Assembly (NCBI GenBank): GCA_050952125.1
Contig: JBMNKK010000004.1
Location: forward strand, 620,001-684,000
From: UBA3951 sp050952125
GTDB taxonomy: Bacteria; Bacillota; Sulfobacillia; Fermentithermobacillales; Fermentithermobacillaceae
Direction of reading: 5' to 3'
DNA length: 64,000 bases
This document shows, piece by piece, positions 24,252 to 33,077 of the stretch; the first letter of the stretch is position 1; the number at the start of each line of letters is the position of its first letter. The notes under the pieces were generated by a model. That model was not told where the DNA came from. It was given only the letters and a program-made list of their open reading frames with translations, and made no database searches. The position numbers and the translations under genes are program-made.

Positions 24252-25343
24252 TTAGCGGCTCAGTCTGAACTTCACCTCGAAGACCGTTCTAGTACCCTCG
24301 TTGTATGCTCTGATAGTGCCGCCGTGAAGGTCCACAATGCTCTTGGCTATGGCCAAACCGAGTCCAGCTCCGCCCGTGTCTCTTGAGCGTGACCCTTCGA
24401 CCCTTACAAACCGGTCGAAGATCCGGTTGATCTGCGATTCCGGGATAGGCGCTCCGTAGTTGGCAATACGGGTTACTGCCCAACCATTGTCTTCAACCAA
24501 CTCGATGTCGACATAGCGCCCATCTGACCCGTAGCGCACGGCATTGGACATGATGTTCTCGAACACTCTTACCAGCAGCGAGAGGTCTGCCTCCACGGAT
24601 ACTTTGTGTTCCGGCAAGTTCAGGCGGTACTCCATATTCGATCGCTGAAGGATCGGCACGAACTCCTCTGCCAGCTGCTCCAGCACCCTTCCCAGGTTCA
24701 CCGCTTTGCAGTTGAGCTCGAGCCCCCGGTAATTCACTCTTGTGAACTCGAACAGGTCCTCGATGAGTCCTTTCAGGCTGCGAGTCTTATCGTGCGCGAT
24801 GGCCACGTAATGCCGAAGGGTCACCTCATCCTCATACTGATCGTTGTCAACAAGCTCGAGATACCCGAGGATTGAGGTAAGGGGGGTGCGCAAATCATGT
24901 GACACGCTCGTAATCAGGTCATTCTTGGCTCGCTCCGCTTCGCGCTCCTCCTCAATGGACTTCTTGAGTCTGGCAGCCATTTGATTGATGTCGCCTGCCA
25001 GACGCCCAATCTCGTCGTTGGTCCTAACCGGGATTCTCACGTCCAGATTTCCGCCGGCCATCTGGTTGACCGCTTTGGAGATGCTGCTGATATACCTCAG
25101 CATCCCCGCAGTTATCAGGAAGAACGACGTGACAAAGATGAGCAGACCTGTGACGTATGTGACAGGACCAGCGAGGCCGCGTCTAACCAGGTAGCCCAGA
25201 GTGGGCCTTATCAGGGGGAGATCGCTCAGGACGTTGGCTGCAAACAATAGAAGGAAGAATGTCCCGGCTGCTGCGACAACTACACTGCCGGCAAAAGCCA
25301 TAATCATCTTCCATCTGACGCTGATTACCGTTTCACGGGTCAA
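24252..25343 (-). CDS. Sensor histidine kinase (VanS/PhoR-like)
   Basis: 363 residues from TTG at 25343, which lies inside the end of the response-regulator gene. Two membrane helices (about 12-36 and 62-82) enclose a short outside loop. A HAMP domain is followed by the H-box SVSHDLRTPLTSILGYLELV, the N-box ENIMSNAVRYG and the G-boxes DTGGAGLGLAIAKS. This is a HAMP-containing VanS-like kinase rather than the small HAMP-free intramembrane-sensing kinase usual beside Bce transporters. The gene is last in a carboxypeptidase-transporter-regulator-kinase series. Confidence 0.92.
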   Translation of the reverse strand: MTRETVISVRWKMIMAFAGSVVVAAAGTFFLLLFAANVLSDLPLIRPTLGYLVRRGLAGPVTYVTGLLIFVTSFFLITAGMLRYISSISKAVNQMAGGNLDVRIPVRTNDEIGRLAGDINQMAARLKKSIEEEREAERAKNDLITSVSHDLRTPLTSILGYLELVDNDQYEDEVTLRHYVAIAHDKTRSLKGLIEDLFEFTRVNYRGLELNCKAVNLGRVLEQLAEEFVPILQRSNMEYRLNLPEHKVSVEADLSLLVRVFENIMSNAVRYGSDGRYVDIELVEDNGWAVTRIANYGAPIPESQINRIFDRFVRVEGSRSRDTGGAGLGLAIAKSIVDLHGGTIRAYNEGTRTVFEVKFRLSR

Positions 25344-26034
25344 TTTTGTAACCGACCCCCCAGACGGTCTTGATGAACTCCGGTTGGCTCGGGTTTTCCT
25401 CGATCTTCTCGCGGATCTTGCGGATGTGCACCATGACCGTGTTATTGGATTCGAAGTAACGCTCCTGCCATACTCGTTCAAAGATGTCTTCGGCGTTCAA
25501 GACGATGCCCTTATTCTTCATTAGAAGGTACAGAATCTCAAATTCCGTAGGTGTGAGCGACACCGGGCGCCCGTAGACCGTCACGGTGTGGCTCCTGCGA
25601 TCGATTTCGAGGCCTCTGATCGATATCACCGAGTCCGCGTCTAGTCTTGGCTTTGCAGGGTTGAGGTACAGAAAGCGCCTTAACAGAGATTTCACTCGCG
25701 CGATCAGTTCCAACGGGTTGAACGGCTTGGTTAGGTAATCGTCGGCGCCGGTTGTGAGACCCATGATCTTGTCGATGTCCTGCGACCGGGCGCTAAGCAT
25801 CAGCACCGGTATGTTGGAGCCTTTCCTGAGCTCGCGGCAGAGCGTCATGCCGTCTTTCCCCGGCATCATGATGTCGAGAATGAGGAGGTGGACTTGCTGC
25901 GCGGCCAACACTTCTTCTGCCTCGGCGGCATTGGCGGCCTTCAGAACCCGGTATCCCTCGTTTGAAAGGTAGATCTGGACCAGATCGGCAATTTCCTTCT
26001 CGTCGTCAACCACGAGCACTGTAGGCATATCCAC
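25333..26034 (-). CDS. OmpR-family response regulator (VanR-like)
   Basis: About 233 residues. The receiver domain has VLVVDDEKEIADL, the phospho-acceptor Asp in LLILDIMMPGKDG and the switch Lys in DDYLTKPFNPLEL. The C-terminal winged helix has SLTPTEFEILYLLMKN and VMVHIRKIREKIE. It overlaps the kinase gene. GTG at 26034 is used because GGGGTGA is five bases upstream; ATG at 26028 is the alternative. Position suggests it controls the carboxypeptidase and transporter genes upstream. Confidence 0.93.
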   Translation of the reverse strand: MDMPTVLVVDDEKEIADLVQIYLSNEGYRVLKAANAAEAEEVLAAQQVHLLILDIMMPGKDGMTLCRELRKGSNIPVLMLSARSQDIDKIMGLTTGADDYLTKPFNPLELIARVKSLLRRFLYLNPAKPRLDADSVISIRGLEIDRRSHTVTVYGRPVSLTPTEFEILYLLMKNKGIVLNAEDIFERVWQERYFESNNTVMVHIRKIREKIEENPSQPEFIKTVWGVGYKIDP

Positions 26035-26163
26035 GGTTGTCACCCCAATCAGGTCCTTTCTTACCAACCCATGCTAGCGGACTGCGATAGCTGTGCTGTT
26101 GCATCTCTCGATATCCGTTCATCCGCATACCCCGGCTAGAATACCGCACTTACCTTCCTTTCG

Positions 26164-28092
26164 TCAGGTTGTCGTCATATCCAGAATCTCTCTTGAGTAC
26201 GCGTGCCGGGCTGCTAGGAAGTACACCACTTGGATTATCGAGAAGCCTCCCACCGCTGCAACACCGTACTTGAACACTCCTACAAACGGCCACGGCATCT
26301 CCTTCAGAACATTGGAGAGAGCTTTCATAGCAAAGCTGCAGTGGACAGAGCCCATGACGGTCGGAGCGAAGAAGAAAACCAACAATTGCCTCGTCACTAC
26401 CCGGCGGATCTCTTGCCTGGACACACCTAGTTTCTCCATCATCCTGTACTTCTCCCGGTCCTCCCGTATCTCATTGAAAAGGCGAAAGTACAGGAGGCTG
26501 CCCGATGCGATGAAAAACAGGGATGCGATAAAGAGGGCGATCATTGCGGTTAGTGAGTTAGTCTGTTTCCGCACTTCATATGAATCAAGTCTTGATGCAG
26601 ACTCTATCAAGCCGGCATCAGAAGCTAGACTGAGGACTCGCTTTCCTGCTTCGATTGCCTCTTGCCAGTTCACGAACTCATAGCTGAAGAAGTTGATACG
26701 ATCCTCGCTCGAAGACTCGGTGGCGAGTACTTCAAAGATAGCGTCATCAACCACAATCAGCTGTTGTATCTCAGAAAGACAGTTTGTGCGGGCGAACGAC
26801 CAAGGGTGGGCCTCCACCGTCACGGTCTTGCTGCCCAGAGAGACGTCCATTGGAAACCTGTTGGCCCCAATCTCTCCTGCCGAGTCCATAAACGGCAGAA
26901 GCATTGCTGCTTCAGTGCCCTCCAGAGATACCTCTTTTCTGCCAGCGTCCGTTGCCCACCGGTTGAAGATGTGCTCGCGTACAATGAGGGCTCTTCCGTA
27001 CCCGTCGGCTTGGACCCAGAGCCCCGGCAAGACCACTTCTTCTTGGACACTGATTTGACACTCCTGAAGTATCTCACGGATGTTGTGGCTGAGGATCTGT
27101 GGATCAGCCTCTTCACTCACTGCGAATGTCATTGCGTGTGGGTAAGCCCGTTCCTGGTCGCCTAGAAGGGTAGCCTGAGCCGTGTAGATTGTGCCGGTGG
27201 CAGTAATGACGGCTGCGCTGAGTACTGCCACAGATGCCAGCACCCATGCGTTCTCTTTCATCCTGAAGACTAGGTCGCCTATAGTGAGAAGGTTGAGGTT
27301 ACGATAGAGGAAGGATACCCTATTCTGAAGTATCCGGAGTATACCTACGCTAGATTGGGCAAAAAACAGAAAGGTTCCTAACGACACTATCGCCGTAACC
27401 GGGAGCATGGCTCTTATCAAGTGATAGCCGGTGACCTTCCATGCAACGGCGTATCCGGCACCGATGCAGAGAAGGGAACTGAGTGCTACAAATCGTGAGT
27501 ACCCCGGTAATGCCTTCGGCATCTGGTGCTCGCGGAGAAGTTTCACGACTTTTCGGGGTGAGATGCATAGCGAGGTAAATGCTCCAGCACCGGTGAACAG
27601 CATCATGAACAGGATTGCGGTCAGAGCGGCCGCGGGCACCACTATCATGAAGCGAACTGGAGACGTGACTCGCAACATATTGCATATCGCGATCAAGAGG
27701 TATCTGGATAGGGGGATCCCCAGCCCAACTCCCACTGCCACACTGGTTGCTCCAATGGCCACGTGTTCGATGATTACCATCCCACTCAATTGGCTCTTCG
27801 TTGCGCCCAAAAGTGACAGGAGTCCAAATTCCTTCTTCCTCGATCTGACAAATACCGAGCTTGAGTACAACACGAAAAAGAACGAGAAGACGATAATCAT
27901 ACATTCGGCCACGAGCAGGCCTCGGCGTACTCTATCGGCTTGAGCGACGTATCCAGAGGATACGTCCGGATGAAACACGAATGACGCTATGAGGTAGAAC
28001 ACGGTCACCGCCAGTATGCTGCTAAAGAAGAAAGCTGCGTACTTGCGCCGCATACTCCCTAGATTACTGAGCGCAAGCTGGCGCAACGTCAA
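26164..28092 (-). CDS. Bce-type ABC transporter permease
   Basis: 642 residues. The layout is that of BceB-like permeases: the opening TLRQLALSNLGSMRRKYAAF, paired FtsX-type helices with RKKEFGLLSLLGATKSQL, a large extracytoplasmic domain at roughly 315-530, and a C-terminal module with EDREKYRMMEKLGVSRQEI. Such transporters detect and remove cell-wall-targeting peptide antibiotics and signal to a kinase. TTG at 28092 is chosen because GGGAGGT lies seven bases upstream; this overlaps the ATPase gene by 29 bases. A kinase/regulator pair follows 130 bases downstream. Confidence 0.87.
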   Translation of the reverse strand: MTLRQLALSNLGSMRRKYAAFFFSSILAVTVFYLIASFVFHPDVSSGYVAQADRVRRGLLVAECMIIVFSFFFVLYSSSVFVRSRKKEFGLLSLLGATKSQLSGMVIIEHVAIGATSVAVGVGLGIPLSRYLLIAICNMLRVTSPVRFMIVVPAAALTAILFMMLFTGAGAFTSLCISPRKVVKLLREHQMPKALPGYSRFVALSSLLCIGAGYAVAWKVTGYHLIRAMLPVTAIVSLGTFLFFAQSSVGILRILQNRVSFLYRNLNLLTIGDLVFRMKENAWVLASVAVLSAAVITATGTIYTAQATLLGDQERAYPHAMTFAVSEEADPQILSHNIREILQECQISVQEEVVLPGLWVQADGYGRALIVREHIFNRWATDAGRKEVSLEGTEAAMLLPFMDSAGEIGANRFPMDVSLGSKTVTVEAHPWSFARTNCLSEIQQLIVVDDAIFEVLATESSSEDRINFFSYEFVNWQEAIEAGKRVLSLASDAGLIESASRLDSYEVRKQTNSLTAMIALFIASLFFIASGSLLYFRLFNEIREDREKYRMMEKLGVSRQEIRRVVTRQLLVFFFAPTVMGSVHCSFAMKALSNVLKEMPWPFVGVFKYGVAAVGGFSIIQVVYFLAARHAYSREILDMTTT

Positions 28093-28840
28093 GATTCGCA
28101 CCTCCCTGGACTCTAAGGGTTCCGAGGATGTCCTCAAAGAATGAGGTCTTGCTGCCCTCTCGGCGCAGTTCTGAGTGTATACTCCCATCGCGAATGAAGA
28201 GGATTCGTCGACAGTAGCTGGCTGCAAACGGATCGTGAGTGACCATCAAGATGGTGGCGTTCAGTTCTGCATTCAGGTTCTCCAGAGCCTCCATTACACT
28301 ACCTGACGCCCCAGTGTCGAGGTTGCCTGTAGGCTCATCCGCGAGGATGAGCGATGGCCGGTGGATAATGGCGCGGGCTATCGCTGCGCGTTGTTGTTCG
28401 CCGCCGGAGACCTGAAACACGCGCTTATCTAGAATAGGCTCTATACCCAGGTCTGTAGCGACCTGCCAGAGTCGTTCATGTATCACTGAAGGGCTCACGC
28501 CGTCCAGAGCCAGAGGAAGGATCACGTTTTCCCTGATAGACAAAGTAGGAAGTAGATTGTAATCCTGAAACACGAAGCCGAGATTTCGCCTTCTGAAGAT
28601 CGCCAAACCCCGGCCACTCAGCTTCGAGAGGTCAATACCGCCGATCTCGATAGATCCCGATGTTGGTGAGTCTATCGCTGCGAGCAGGTTAAGCAGTGTT
28701 GTTTTGCCGCTTCCGGAAGGTCCCATGATGCCGATGAATTCGCCCTCTTCAACGGTGAAGGTGATATCGCGAAGAGCCCATGTTGTGATTCGGTCTTCGC
28801 CGTACATCCTGGAAAGGTCGGCTACCTTAAGAATCGACAT
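28064..28840 (-). CDS. Bce-type ABC transporter ATP-binding protein
   Basis: 258 residues. Walker A GPSGSGKTTLLNLL, Q-loop FVFQDYNLLPTLSIREN, signature VSGGEQQRAAIARA, Walker B LILADEPTGNLD and switch His in MVTHDP are all present. It overlaps the permease gene. ATG at 28840 sits six bases after AAGGGGG. The extra C-terminal residues after SELRREGSK lie in the overlap with the permease. Confidence 0.92.
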   Translation of the reverse strand: MSILKVADLSRMYGEDRITTWALRDITFTVEEGEFIGIMGPSGSGKTTLLNLLAAIDSPTSGSIEIGGIDLSKLSGRGLAIFRRRNLGFVFQDYNLLPTLSIRENVILPLALDGVSPSVIHERLWQVATDLGIEPILDKRVFQVSGGEQQRAAIARAIIHRPSLILADEPTGNLDTGASGSVMEALENLNAELNATILMVTHDPFAASYCRRILFIRDGSIHSELRREGSKTSFFEDILGTLRVQGGANLDVAPACAQ

Positions 28841-28883
28841 GATCATACCCCCTTGATTGTGTGCTTGAGTGCTCTAATGGTGG

Positions 28884-29729
28884 TTACTTGAGGACCCAAT
28901 CGATGACGGATTCCATGTCCGTCCTAAGCGTGTCGTCTGTTTCTGATTTCAGCACCACGGCAATGACCTGTCGTCCATCTCGTTCGTAGAGAGCTGCCAG
29001 GCACTTTCCCGCCATGGATGTATAGCCGGTTTTGCCTGCGACGCAGCCTTGAGCGCCAAGCAGCAGATTTGTGTTTGCGACCGTGAGCGTCTTTAGTGGG
29101 TCAGGGCCGGATGGTCTTGCTGATTCCAGGGTCGCTGTATTCTTGGCCATGGTTTTTCGTATCCATGGATCCCGCAAAGCCTCTCTGAACAGGGATGCCA
29201 AGTCAGAAGCTGTGCTGTAATGGTTATCATCATGTAGTCCGCTCGCGTTGGTGAAGTGTGTTGAGTTTAGGCCCAGCGAGTCTGCCCTGGCATTCATGAG
29301 CTCGGCGAAAGCCTCTTCGTTCCCGCAGAGATTCTCCGCTATCATGTAGGCAATATCATTGGCGGAGCCTATCAGCATGGCATCCATCGCATCAGCAGCC
29401 GATATGTTAGATCCGACGCGGAGGTCGATTTTGACCGGGATCTGGGCCCACGCACGCGCACTATACGTAAGCGCATCCACAGGTTCTCTGTGCTCAGAAA
29501 GCAGTAGCGCTGTCATCAACTTGGTGAGGCTGGCAGGGTACATCGGTGCTTGGGCGTTCTTTTCGAAGAGAACCTTGCCCGTCTCCATGTCTAGTGCTAT
29601 GGCGGCTTCAGCAACAAGTTTGGGTTCGTCTCCGGTTCCCTGACTAATCGCCCAACAGGCCAGCACCAGGACGAGAGCAACAACTGGGCGGAATACTGAG
29701 CCCCGGCTTCTTCTCTTGGAGCGACGCAT
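28884..29729 (-). CDS. Serine-type D-alanyl-D-alanine carboxypeptidase (PBP5/DacF family, S11)
   Basis: 281 residues. The N-terminal signal (MRRSKRRSRG then VVALVLVLACWAIS) precedes the S11 catalytic domain with SLTK (in YPASLTKLMTALL), SAND (IGSANDIAYMIAE) and KTG (GKTGYTSMAGKC). It lacks the long C-terminal extension of PBP5. It trims the terminal D-Ala of peptidoglycan stem peptides. It lies 43 bases upstream of the Bce-type genes in the same direction, implying a shared envelope-defence operon. ATG at 29729 follows GAGGGGG; a GTG at 29762 is less likely. Confidence 0.9.
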   Translation of the reverse strand: MRRSKRRSRGSVFRPVVALVLVLACWAISQGTGDEPKLVAEAAIALDMETGKVLFEKNAQAPMYPASLTKLMTALLLSEHREPVDALTYSARAWAQIPVKIDLRVGSNISAADAMDAMLIGSANDIAYMIAENLCGNEEAFAELMNARADSLGLNSTHFTNASGLHDDNHYSTASDLASLFREALRDPWIRKTMAKNTATLESARPSGPDPLKTLTVANTNLLLGAQGCVAGKTGYTSMAGKCLAALYERDGRQVIAVVLKSETDDTLRTDMESVIDWVLK

Positions 29730-29876
29730 ACAAAACCCCCTCAGTCTTGCGGACAGATCCACGTTCGCACTGGTTTCAGTGCCTGGCCGACATAAATACT
29801 TTGCCTTGCAGAGTTTAGGGGGGACTGAAGAATATTCTTAAGGTTTTCTTAGGAGTCTCTCGGGCGGTTGAGGCGG

Positions 29877-30081
29877 ATGATTGTAGATTCTGCTATGGTC
29901 GGTGCCGACGATTGCAGATTCTTCAACGGTGTGTTCGCCGACGGCAAGGAGATGACGGCATCGCGGCCTCAGAGTGAACAGCCGGGTGCTGTTCTTCAGA
30001 GGCGAGCGCCCTCTTGTTACCTATGCCGATAGGAAGGGCAAGTATCAAGGAACCAAGGGCGTAGTATTTTCGAGGATATAG
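29877..30081 (+). pseudogene. Possible frameshifted gene remnant
   Basis: Two protein-like stretches occur in different frames: ADDCRFFNGVFADGKEMTA from the ATG at 29877, and a second (RVLFFRGERPLVTYADRKG, then YQGTKGVVFSRI) ending at 30081. Joined by one frameshift near 29970 they would read as one small protein. I do not recognise a family and no good ribosome site is seen, so this may be chance. It is the only gene-like signal in the 29730-30250 gap apart from the operators. Confidence 0.2.
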
Positions 30082-30199
30082 TCGGCACTCAAGCCTGACC
30101 TTTGTTAAGCAGGATATTGTGTTGTAGGCAGTATCGCACTCCAGCGTCGCCTTTTCTAAAGTGTCACTTTCCGCTTGCATCCTTAGCGTCTATGTAACA

Positions 30200-30238
30200 T
30201 ACTTAGGATAGCCTAAGTAGTATATAAGGCATACCTAA
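30200..30238. promoter_or_regulatory. Tandem DtxR/IdeR-type operators upstream of the iron regulator and feoB
   Basis: Site 1 (30200-30219) is a perfect palindrome, TACTTAGG-ATAG-CCTAAGTA, containing TTAGGATAGCCTAA. Site 2 (30225-30238) reads TTAGGTATGCCTTA on the minus strand, one base from the same pattern. Their centres are 22 bases apart, about two helical turns. Both match the DtxR/IdeR box family and lie directly upstream of a DtxR-family gene, implying iron-dependent autorepression and feoB control. Confidence 0.8.
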
Positions 30239-30250
30239 GGAGGTCGGAAA

Positions 30251-30889
30251 GTGGGACAGCGACTGGAAGGTCAAGAGGAGTATCTCGAGCACATCTACCG
30301 CATTGATCCCGATGGCCGTGTGCCCTTCTCAGCGCTGACAAAAGCGCTCGGCGTTACGGGCGCTTCCGTAACCGGGATGTGCCGTAATCTCGCAGACAAA
30401 GGACTGGTTAACTACGAGCCGCGCTCCGGCGTTACCCTTACGGAGGAAGGTCGCCGGCAGGCTGTACAGCTCATACGGCGTCACAGGCTTGCTGAACGCC
30501 TTCTCACAGACTTGGTGGGATTGCCATGGGAGCTTGCTCACGAAGAAGCCTGTAAGTATGAACATGTGATATCCGACCAGGTTGAGGAACTCCTTGCGAA
30601 TGCTCTACCTGACACTTGTCCTCACGGGAATCCGATTCACGGCGAACCTTCAGAGGCAGAACCCCTAACAGACTTTGAGCCGGGCGGCCGTGGAGAGGTC
30701 ATTCGCATTGAGCGTGAGGAATCGCAGATGCTGAAGTACTTGGCTCAGCTCGGTCTAGTGCCGGGTGCGAGCGTTCAAGTTATGGATAGAGCCCCTCTCA
30801 ATGGTCCTCTGCTCATCTCCGTCGGTGACGCCAACTATGCGGTAGGTCGTGACGTGGCTGAACGGGTGATGGTGAGGAGGGATTCTTGA
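30251..30889 (+). CDS. DtxR-family metal-dependent regulator with FeoA/SH3-like C-domain
   Basis: 212 residues. A winged helix (about 1-65, TKALGVTGASVTGMCRNLAD), a dimer/metal domain with HRLAERLLTDLVGLPWELAH and EEACKYEHVISDQVEE (the Cys-x-x-Glu-His ligands), CPHGNPIHGEP, and a C-terminal FeoA/SH3-like domain (about 140-210, LAQLGLVPGASVQVMDRAPL). This is the iron-type arrangement (IdeR/DtxR). GTG start follows GGAGGT. It overlaps feoB, so the regulator, its operator and the ferrous-iron importer form one unit. Confidence 0.92.
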   Translation: MGQRLEGQEEYLEHIYRIDPDGRVPFSALTKALGVTGASVTGMCRNLADKGLVNYEPRSGVTLTEEGRRQAVQLIRRHRLAERLLTDLVGLPWELAHEEACKYEHVISDQVEELLANALPDTCPHGNPIHGEPSEAEPLTDFEPGGRGEVIRIEREESQMLKYLAQLGLVPGASVQVMDRAPLNGPLLISVGDANYAVGRDVAERVMVRRDS

Positions 30890-32967
30890 TGCAAGCGAGG
30901 CATAGGCACCGGGGTGGTCGGTCTCTTACCCGGGTGGTGAGAGATCACTGCGGCTATCGCGGAGGCGTATCGTGCCCGGGCGGCTCCTGCTCAAAATGCC
31001 CTCTCGCAGCCGGCCAGCGAGATCTGGTGGTGGCGCTAGCCGGCAATCCGAACGTAGGCAAATCCAGCCTTTTCAATCACCTGACAGGCTCGCACGTGAC
31101 GACGGCCAATTACGCCGGGAAGACGGTGTCGCTGAGCACCGGGCGCACGGTTGCTGCAGGCCGGACGATGACGATAATCGATACACCCGGCACCTATTCG
31201 CTTCAGGGATTTTCCGAAGACCAGATTGTCGCTAGGCATGGACTCACCGCTCCCAGGCCTGACGCAGTTGTGGTCGTGCTTGACGCCTCGAACTTAAGGC
31301 GTAATCTGCAGTTGTATGCAGAGGTTGTCGACTTGGGATTGCCGGTCGTCGTGGCCCTGAACCTTGAAGACGAGGCCCGGCGGCTAGGGCGCATAGTTGA
31401 CGCGGATCGGCTCGCCGTAGCCCTTGGGGTGCCGGTCGTAGTGACAAACGGGCAAACTGGAACCGGCCTTGGTGAATTGTGCGAAGCGGTATCTCGTGCA
31501 ACAATGAGTCGTCCCGCCGCGCCCATAAGGCTTTCCGCCGCCGCCGAGAAGGCGATTTCCGAGGTTGAGGCGGCTGTTTCCTCTGTCTTGCCCGACGGTG
31601 TCAGCGGTCTTGGACTCCGTGCCACCGCTCGCTTGCTCATAGAAGATGATGCCGAGACCTGGTCACTTATCCCTGAGGGAGAAGTCGACAGAGTCCGTGC
31701 CGCTGTAAGGAGAGTCACCGGAGAGCTGCGACTGCAGGGTGTTTGGCCGCTGGCTGCCGAGCGTGTCCGCGCTATCAACTCGTTGGCTGTGGCGGTCACC
31801 AAGCAAGCGAGAGCCAGTGGCGACTGGCTGCTGTCGCTGTGGAGACTCTGCCTTGACCGCACGTGGGGTCCGCTTATTCTTCTGGCGGTCCTTGGATTTA
31901 TCTTCTGGTTCATGTACTCGGTTGGCGGCGCGCTGTCGGAAGCCTTGGGAGGGCTCTGGGGCTCTCTCGCTATGCCGCACATTACCGCCCTTGGCAACCT
32001 GCTCTTTGGGGCGGGAGTCATGTCGAGGATATTCGTCTGGACATTCGGAAGCGGAATCGAGGCCCTCTTGACCGTCGGAATTCCGTACGTGTTCACCTTC
32101 GAATTCCTGCTGTCGCTGTTGGAGGATAGCGGCTATCTAAATGCTGCTGCGTACTTGGCAGACTCGGCGATGCGCCCGTTGGGACTCAATGGGCGGGCCA
32201 TCATCCCGATGATATCCGGTACCGGCTGCAACGTGCAGGCGATTCTTGGTACGCGGATCCTCCCGGGGAAGCGCGAACGGTTCATCGCCTCGGCTTTGAT
32301 TTCGCTCGTCCCTTGCTCGGCTAGAATTGCCGTGATACTGGGCTCAGTCGGTGCCGTTTCGGGATGGGCAGCGGCGTTAGGACTTGGAGTGATTCTGCTC
32401 GGAGTTATCATGCTGGCTGGCTGGTTCCTAAACAAGCTCATGCCGGGAGAGCGCCAAGAGATGATGATGGAGATGTTCCCTCTCCGCCGCCCTCTTCTGA
32501 GCGCGGTCCTTAAGCGGACCTGGGGGAAATTCGCCGGCTTCATGATGGAGGCCGTGCCGTACATGCTGGTAGGCAGCCTGATTGTCGGCGTTCTCTACGA
32601 GACCGAGACTATGTACTACCTGGTAAAGCCCCTGTCGCCCGTGGTATCCGGCATTCTCGGCCTTCCCGAAATCGTAGGCATCGCGCTGCTGTTTGCTGCC
32701 CTGCGCAAAGAGATCGCCCTTCAGCTCTCGGTAGCTCTAGCCGCCATGGTTACCGGGAACCCCTCTGCTACTCTGTCGGCTCTGATGAACCCGAATCAGA
32801 TCTTCGTGTTCGCGCTGGTCAGCAGCCTGTATATCCCCTGCCTGGCTACGTATAGCGCGCTGTCCCACGAATTAGGGAAGCGCCAGGCACTTGGCATTTC
32901 TGGAATGACGGTGGTTCTGGCCATTGCGGTCGGATTTGTGGCGAGGGTAGCGTTTATGGTCTTCTAG
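30889..32967 (+). CDS. feoB: Ferrous iron transporter FeoB with Cys-rich N-terminal extension
   Basis: 692 residues. The G domain has GNPNVGKSSLFNHLTG (G1), DTPGTYSLQGFSEDQIV (G3) and NLED at the G4 position. Two gate regions follow, with FEFLLSLLEDSGYL, ISGTGCNVQAI and LVPCSARIAVI, and the membrane core ends with YIPCLATYSALSHELG. Before the G domain are about 45 extra residues with four cysteines (DHCGYRG, CPGGSCSKCP), a possible metal site. No separate feoA is present; a FeoA-like domain sits in the upstream regulator. The ATG at 30889 shares its A with the regulator's TGA stop. Confidence 0.96.
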   Translation: MQARHRHRGGRSLTRVVRDHCGYRGGVSCPGGSCSKCPLAAGQRDLVVALAGNPNVGKSSLFNHLTGSHVTTANYAGKTVSLSTGRTVAAGRTMTIIDTPGTYSLQGFSEDQIVARHGLTAPRPDAVVVVLDASNLRRNLQLYAEVVDLGLPVVVALNLEDEARRLGRIVDADRLAVALGVPVVVTNGQTGTGLGELCEAVSRATMSRPAAPIRLSAAAEKAISEVEAAVSSVLPDGVSGLGLRATARLLIEDDAETWSLIPEGEVDRVRAAVRRVTGELRLQGVWPLAAERVRAINSLAVAVTKQARASGDWLLSLWRLCLDRTWGPLILLAVLGFIFWFMYSVGGALSEALGGLWGSLAMPHITALGNLLFGAGVMSRIFVWTFGSGIEALLTVGIPYVFTFEFLLSLLEDSGYLNAAAYLADSAMRPLGLNGRAIIPMISGTGCNVQAILGTRILPGKRERFIASALISLVPCSARIAVILGSVGAVSGWAAALGLGVILLGVIMLAGWFLNKLMPGERQEMMMEMFPLRRPLLSAVLKRTWGKFAGFMMEAVPYMLVGSLIVGVLYETETMYYLVKPLSPVVSGILGLPEIVGIALLFAALRKEIALQLSVALAAMVTGNPSATLSALMNPNQIFVFALVSSLYIPCLATYSALSHELGKRQALGISGMTVVLAIAVGFVARVAFMVF

Positions 32968-33077
32968 CGAGGGAGCGCTAGCTGGATAAATGGGGGCCGA
33001 TGCTGGACCAAGGCTCTACCGAGAGCGGGCCGCGGCAACTGCGTTCGGCCCATTGCGCCAAACCAGGAGTGTGAGTT

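Noticed and set aside
26662..27165. 167-codon plus-strand frame opposite the Bce-type permease
   Set aside because: Shadow of a well-supported gene; no ribosome site and no recognisable motif.
31203..32096. 297-codon minus-strand frame opposite feoB
   Set aside because: Antisense shadow with Ser/Arg/Thr-rich low-complexity composition; feoB is certain.
33027..33051. GGGCCG/CGGCCC hairpin between feoB and vapC as a terminator
   Set aside because: The stem is only six base pairs with a long loop and no T-run on either side; not listed as a feature.
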